Origin: Pedobacter steynii
GTDB lineage: Bacteria; Bacteroidota; Bacteroidia; Sphingobacteriales; Sphingobacteriaceae
Assembly: GCF_900103665.1 (NCBI RefSeq)
Contig: NZ_FNGY01000003.1
Location: 913,589-977,588 of the forward strand
DNA length: 64,000 bases
Direction of reading: 5' to 3'
The stretch's first letter is position 1. Every line of letters begins with the position of its first letter. The position numbers and the translations under genes are program-made. The notes below the pieces were generated by a model, which saw only the letters and a program-made list of their open reading frames with translations, made no database searches and was not told where the DNA came from. This document shows, one piece after another, positions 62,303-64,000 of the stretch.

Positions 62303-63283
62303 CTAAGAATGTATCCAGCTAAATTTATAATCCATTGTTGGGGTTTTCATTCTTTCAGCAACGCGCAACAATCTATTAGGCAATGCCATGATATAATCAC
62401 GGGCTTTTTCACCAGCTTCATTTAAATCGCGCATGCTTTCCAGTTTCCACTCTTCAATCAGCTGTTGCATGATTTCTACGTAGTCAACTGCCGTGTATAC
62501 GCCCAGACGTTGTGCAGCATCTGTAAAGTGTCCAAAAGTTTGTCCGATCTTAAGTCCCATTTCTCGTAAGAAATGTGCCGGCATAACGATTTTTTTACGC
62601 ATCATATCTTCAAAAGCGATCATCGCTTCGTTAGGATCCACTTCAAAGATTTTAGCCATAAAGTCTTTATATGCTTTTGCATGACGTGCCTCATCAGAAG
62701 CAATTACTCCGCACATTTTAGAAAGTAAGGCATCGCCATCTTTTTTAGCCATTGAGGCTACCCTTCTGTGGGAAATATTTGTTGCCAATTCCTGAAAACT
62801 CGTGTATACAAAATTTCTATATGGATCATGGCCTGTTCCAATATCAAAACCATCAGCAATTAAATACTGAGTAGAAATTTCCATCTGGCGCATATCCACA
62901 CGTCCAGACAGGTAAAGATATCTATTTAATAAGTCTCCGTGTCTATTCTCTTCAGCAGTCCAATGACGCACCCATTTCATCCAGCCACCTTGCTCATTTT
63001 TAGTAATACCATCTACCATTGTTAACCATGACTCATAAGTAGGCAAGGCCTCTTCTGTAATGGTATCTCCGATCAATACTGCGACAAGGTCATAAGATAA
63101 CCCATCAGCATTCTCACGCAATAGTTTTATATCCTGGAAAAATGTTTCGCTGGTTGAATCAGGCAGGAAGTCAGATGGTTGCCAATTAGTGTCAATCGGT
63201 TTCAAGTAGGTGTCCATCATATCCAGCATATAGCTTTCAATGTGTAGCATCACTTCCCTTCTCTTTTCTGCGAAAAAACTCAT
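62303..63283 (-). CDS. Acyl-[acyl-carrier-protein] desaturase
   Basis: Soluble di-iron enzyme that puts a double bond into acyl chains on ACP; 326 residues in the FA_desaturase_2 (plant stearoyl-ACP desaturase type) family. The two iron motifs are EENRH at 111-115 and DEARH at 197-201, with further ligand candidates near ELATNISHRR (about 165-174). The protein is mostly helical and lacks membrane segments, unlike DesA-type desaturases. It supplies unsaturated fatty acids for membrane fluidity when oxygen is available. Position of the double bond cannot be told. It is monocistronic with its own -7 box and terminator, downstream of an rRNA operon on the same strand. Confidence 0.94.
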   Translation of the reverse strand: MSFFAEKRREVMLHIESYMLDMMDTYLKPIDTNWQPSDFLPDSTSETFFQDIKLLRENADGLSYDLVAVLIGDTITEEALPTYESWLTMVDGITKNEQGGWMKWVRHWTAEENRHGDLLNRYLYLSGRVDMRQMEISTQYLIADGFDIGTGHDPYRNFVYTSFQELATNISHRRVASMAKKDGDALLSKMCGVIASDEARHAKAYKDFMAKIFEVDPNEAMIAFEDMMRKKIVMPAHFLREMGLKIGQTFGHFTDAAQRLGVYTAVDYVEIMQQLIEEWKLESMRDLNEAGEKARDYIMALPNRLLRVAERMKTPTMDYKFSWIHS

Positions 63284-63309
63284 TGTTTTTTATGTTTTAA
63301 ATTAGTAGT

Positions 63310-63317
63310 CAAAGATA
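63310..63317 (-). promoter_or_regulatory. -7 box TATCTTTG of the desaturase gene
   Basis: Exact TAnnTTTG match on the minus strand, 26 bases ahead of the start codon. A -33 TTG at the right spacing is not seen. Confidence 0.5.
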
Positions 63318-63701
63318 ACCAAAAATTGCATATTTTATCGTTTCGACATTATTTTATTCGCAATTAAGGGCCTTATAAAAGCGCTTTCCCGACATAATAT
63401 TTGGCGATATATCTAAACAACATCGTATAAAAGAATAAGTTTTAAATACCAGAATAAGGATCGGATCTTTTGTATAAAGTCCGTTCAGGACCGGACATCC
63501 GATATAGGAGATCAATTGAATTCAGAAATGTTGATCAAAGCGCTAAGAAAGGAGCTCTAAGCTTATAATGAGCTAATCCTGATACCAAATCCAGAGATAA
63601 AAACCCAACAAACTTACAGCGCCCGGGAAGGAATAGGTTCTGAATAAAAACAATGATTTCAAAAATCTGTAAACAATCCAGGAATAAAAAAGCTTGTAAA
63701 C

Positions 63702-63732
63702 AAGAAAAGCCTGCAGTTTTCACTACAGGCTT
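63702..63732 (-). terminator. rRNA operon terminator
   Basis: Stem AAGCCTGCAG / CTACAGGCTT (one mismatch), loop of six, with an A-rich flank on the plus strand giving UUUUC on the minus transcript. It lies 10 bases beyond the 5S gene. Confidence 0.82.
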
Positions 63733-63742
63733 ACTTTAAGAT

Positions 63743-63852
63743 TTGGCACCGACCTACTCTCCCACGTGTTACCGCAGTACCATCGGCTCTGGTGGGCTTG
63801 ACTTCTCTGTTCGGAATGGGAAGAGGTAGACACCACCGATATAGGCACCTAA
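63743..63852 (-). rRNA. 5S ribosomal RNA
   Basis: Reading the minus strand, the sequence begins GGTGCCTATATCGGTGG and contains the conserved CCCATTCCGAACAG of loop C and GAGAGTAGGTCGGTGCC at the 3' end, which pairs with the 5' end through helix I. Length is about 110 bases. Ends are set to within a few bases by that pairing. It lies about 115 bases downstream of the 23S gene. Confidence 0.95.
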
Positions 63853-63966
63853 ATATTTTTATTGTTTGATTATTATTGGTTTCATGCTTACACATTCCAC
63901 CACTCAAACAGTGACATATTATTGAAAGAAGTTAAGTTAGGAAGAACAAACAACAGTTTATTGCTC

Positions 63967-64000
63967 TTGAAAGCTTCGGATTATTAGTATTACTCGACTT
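63967..64000 (-). rRNA. 23S ribosomal RNA, 3' end only
   Basis: The last bases read on the minus strand as AAGTCGAGTAATACTAATAA and then TCCGAAGCTTTC, the usual 3' end of Bacteroidota 23S rRNA (compare GGTACTAATGAACCG of E. coli). The rest lies outside the window. The exact 3' boundary is uncertain by several bases. The 23S-5S spacer holds no tRNA. Confidence 0.85.

Larger units (their letters stand above)
63284..63742. other. Gap between the desaturase gene and 5S rRNA
   Basis: About 460 bases without a credible gene. Contents are the desaturase -7 box, the rRNA terminator and unremarkable AT-rich sequence. A 62-codon minus-strand frame runs into the rRNA terminator and is not a gene. Confidence 0.65.

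Noticed and set aside
63535..63723. 62-codon minus-strand frame next to 5S rRNA
   Set aside because: Runs through the rRNA terminator hairpin and has no recognisable features.

Overview
The window looks like chromosomal DNA of a Bacteroidota bacterium, most likely a Pedobacter-like member of the Sphingobacteriaceae. Four things point there: a SusC/SusD pair, a RpoD-type sigma factor of only about 286 residues, promoters built on the Bacteroidota -7 box TAnnTTTG instead of Shine-Dalgarno-led E. coli-type signals, and gene order typical of the phylum (fur-purA; a TPR, barrel, ExbB, ExbD, TonB and folC run). Base composition is moderately AT-rich. I see no prophage, insertion sequence, CRISPR array or tRNA. 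Most of the window is ordinary housekeeping, and I did not find a clear previously undescribed system. The most unusual material is regulatory DNA.

Layout. Positions 1-4800: the 3' part of a rel/spoT gene, fur, purA and a pabB/trpE-like gene, all on the plus strand. Positions 4849-7663 (minus): a DUF4783 gene, nadC, plsY and an M48 lipoprotein protease, apparently one operon. Positions 7814-11855 (plus): gpmI with a coupled lipoprotein gene, then a strongly palindromic 300-bp gap, a membrane PAS/histidine-box protein without an ATPase domain, and a single-domain response regulator. Positions 11920-18157: a TPR protein, lon, two outer-membrane barrel proteins (one LpxR-like), arfB and cmk. Positions 18411-24804: a TetR-controlled tripartite RND efflux operon. 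Positions 24958-27258: an OmpR-type two-component system followed by a small Ala/Lys-rich exported protein preceded by an 11-bp-period direct repeat.

Positions 27364-33402: a DUF1080 lipoprotein, a divergent RpoD-family sigma factor translationally coupled to serC, a divergent Lrp-type regulator with a perfect match to the E. coli Lrp consensus between it and serC, a GlxA-type regulator and a PepSY membrane protein. Positions 33480-40866: a decayed AraC-type C-terminus, rpsA, a GH20 hexosaminidase, two zinc-ribbon membrane proteins joined in frame at a TAA/TTG junction, a DCC thiol protein, and pyrR-pyrB. Positions 40999-50605: a seven-gene envelope-energisation cluster (TPR protein, plugless TonB-receptor-like barrel, HU-CCDC81/SPOR protein, ExbB, ExbD, TonB-like, folC). 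Positions 50680-55884: a PafA-like phosphatase and an IcmF fused acyl-CoA mutase. Positions 55959-63283 (minus): SusD, SusC, a ROK regulator with inverted repeats in its leader, and an acyl-ACP desaturase. The window ends in the 5S gene and the 3' tip of the 23S gene of an rRNA operon on the minus strand.

Several start codons lie only 5-7 bases behind a -7 box (pabB-like gene, arfB, cmk), which suggests leaderless or nearly leaderless mRNAs. Several starts given here were moved downstream from the longest reading frame because the longer frame would begin at TTG inside the promoter or ahead of a clear signal peptide.
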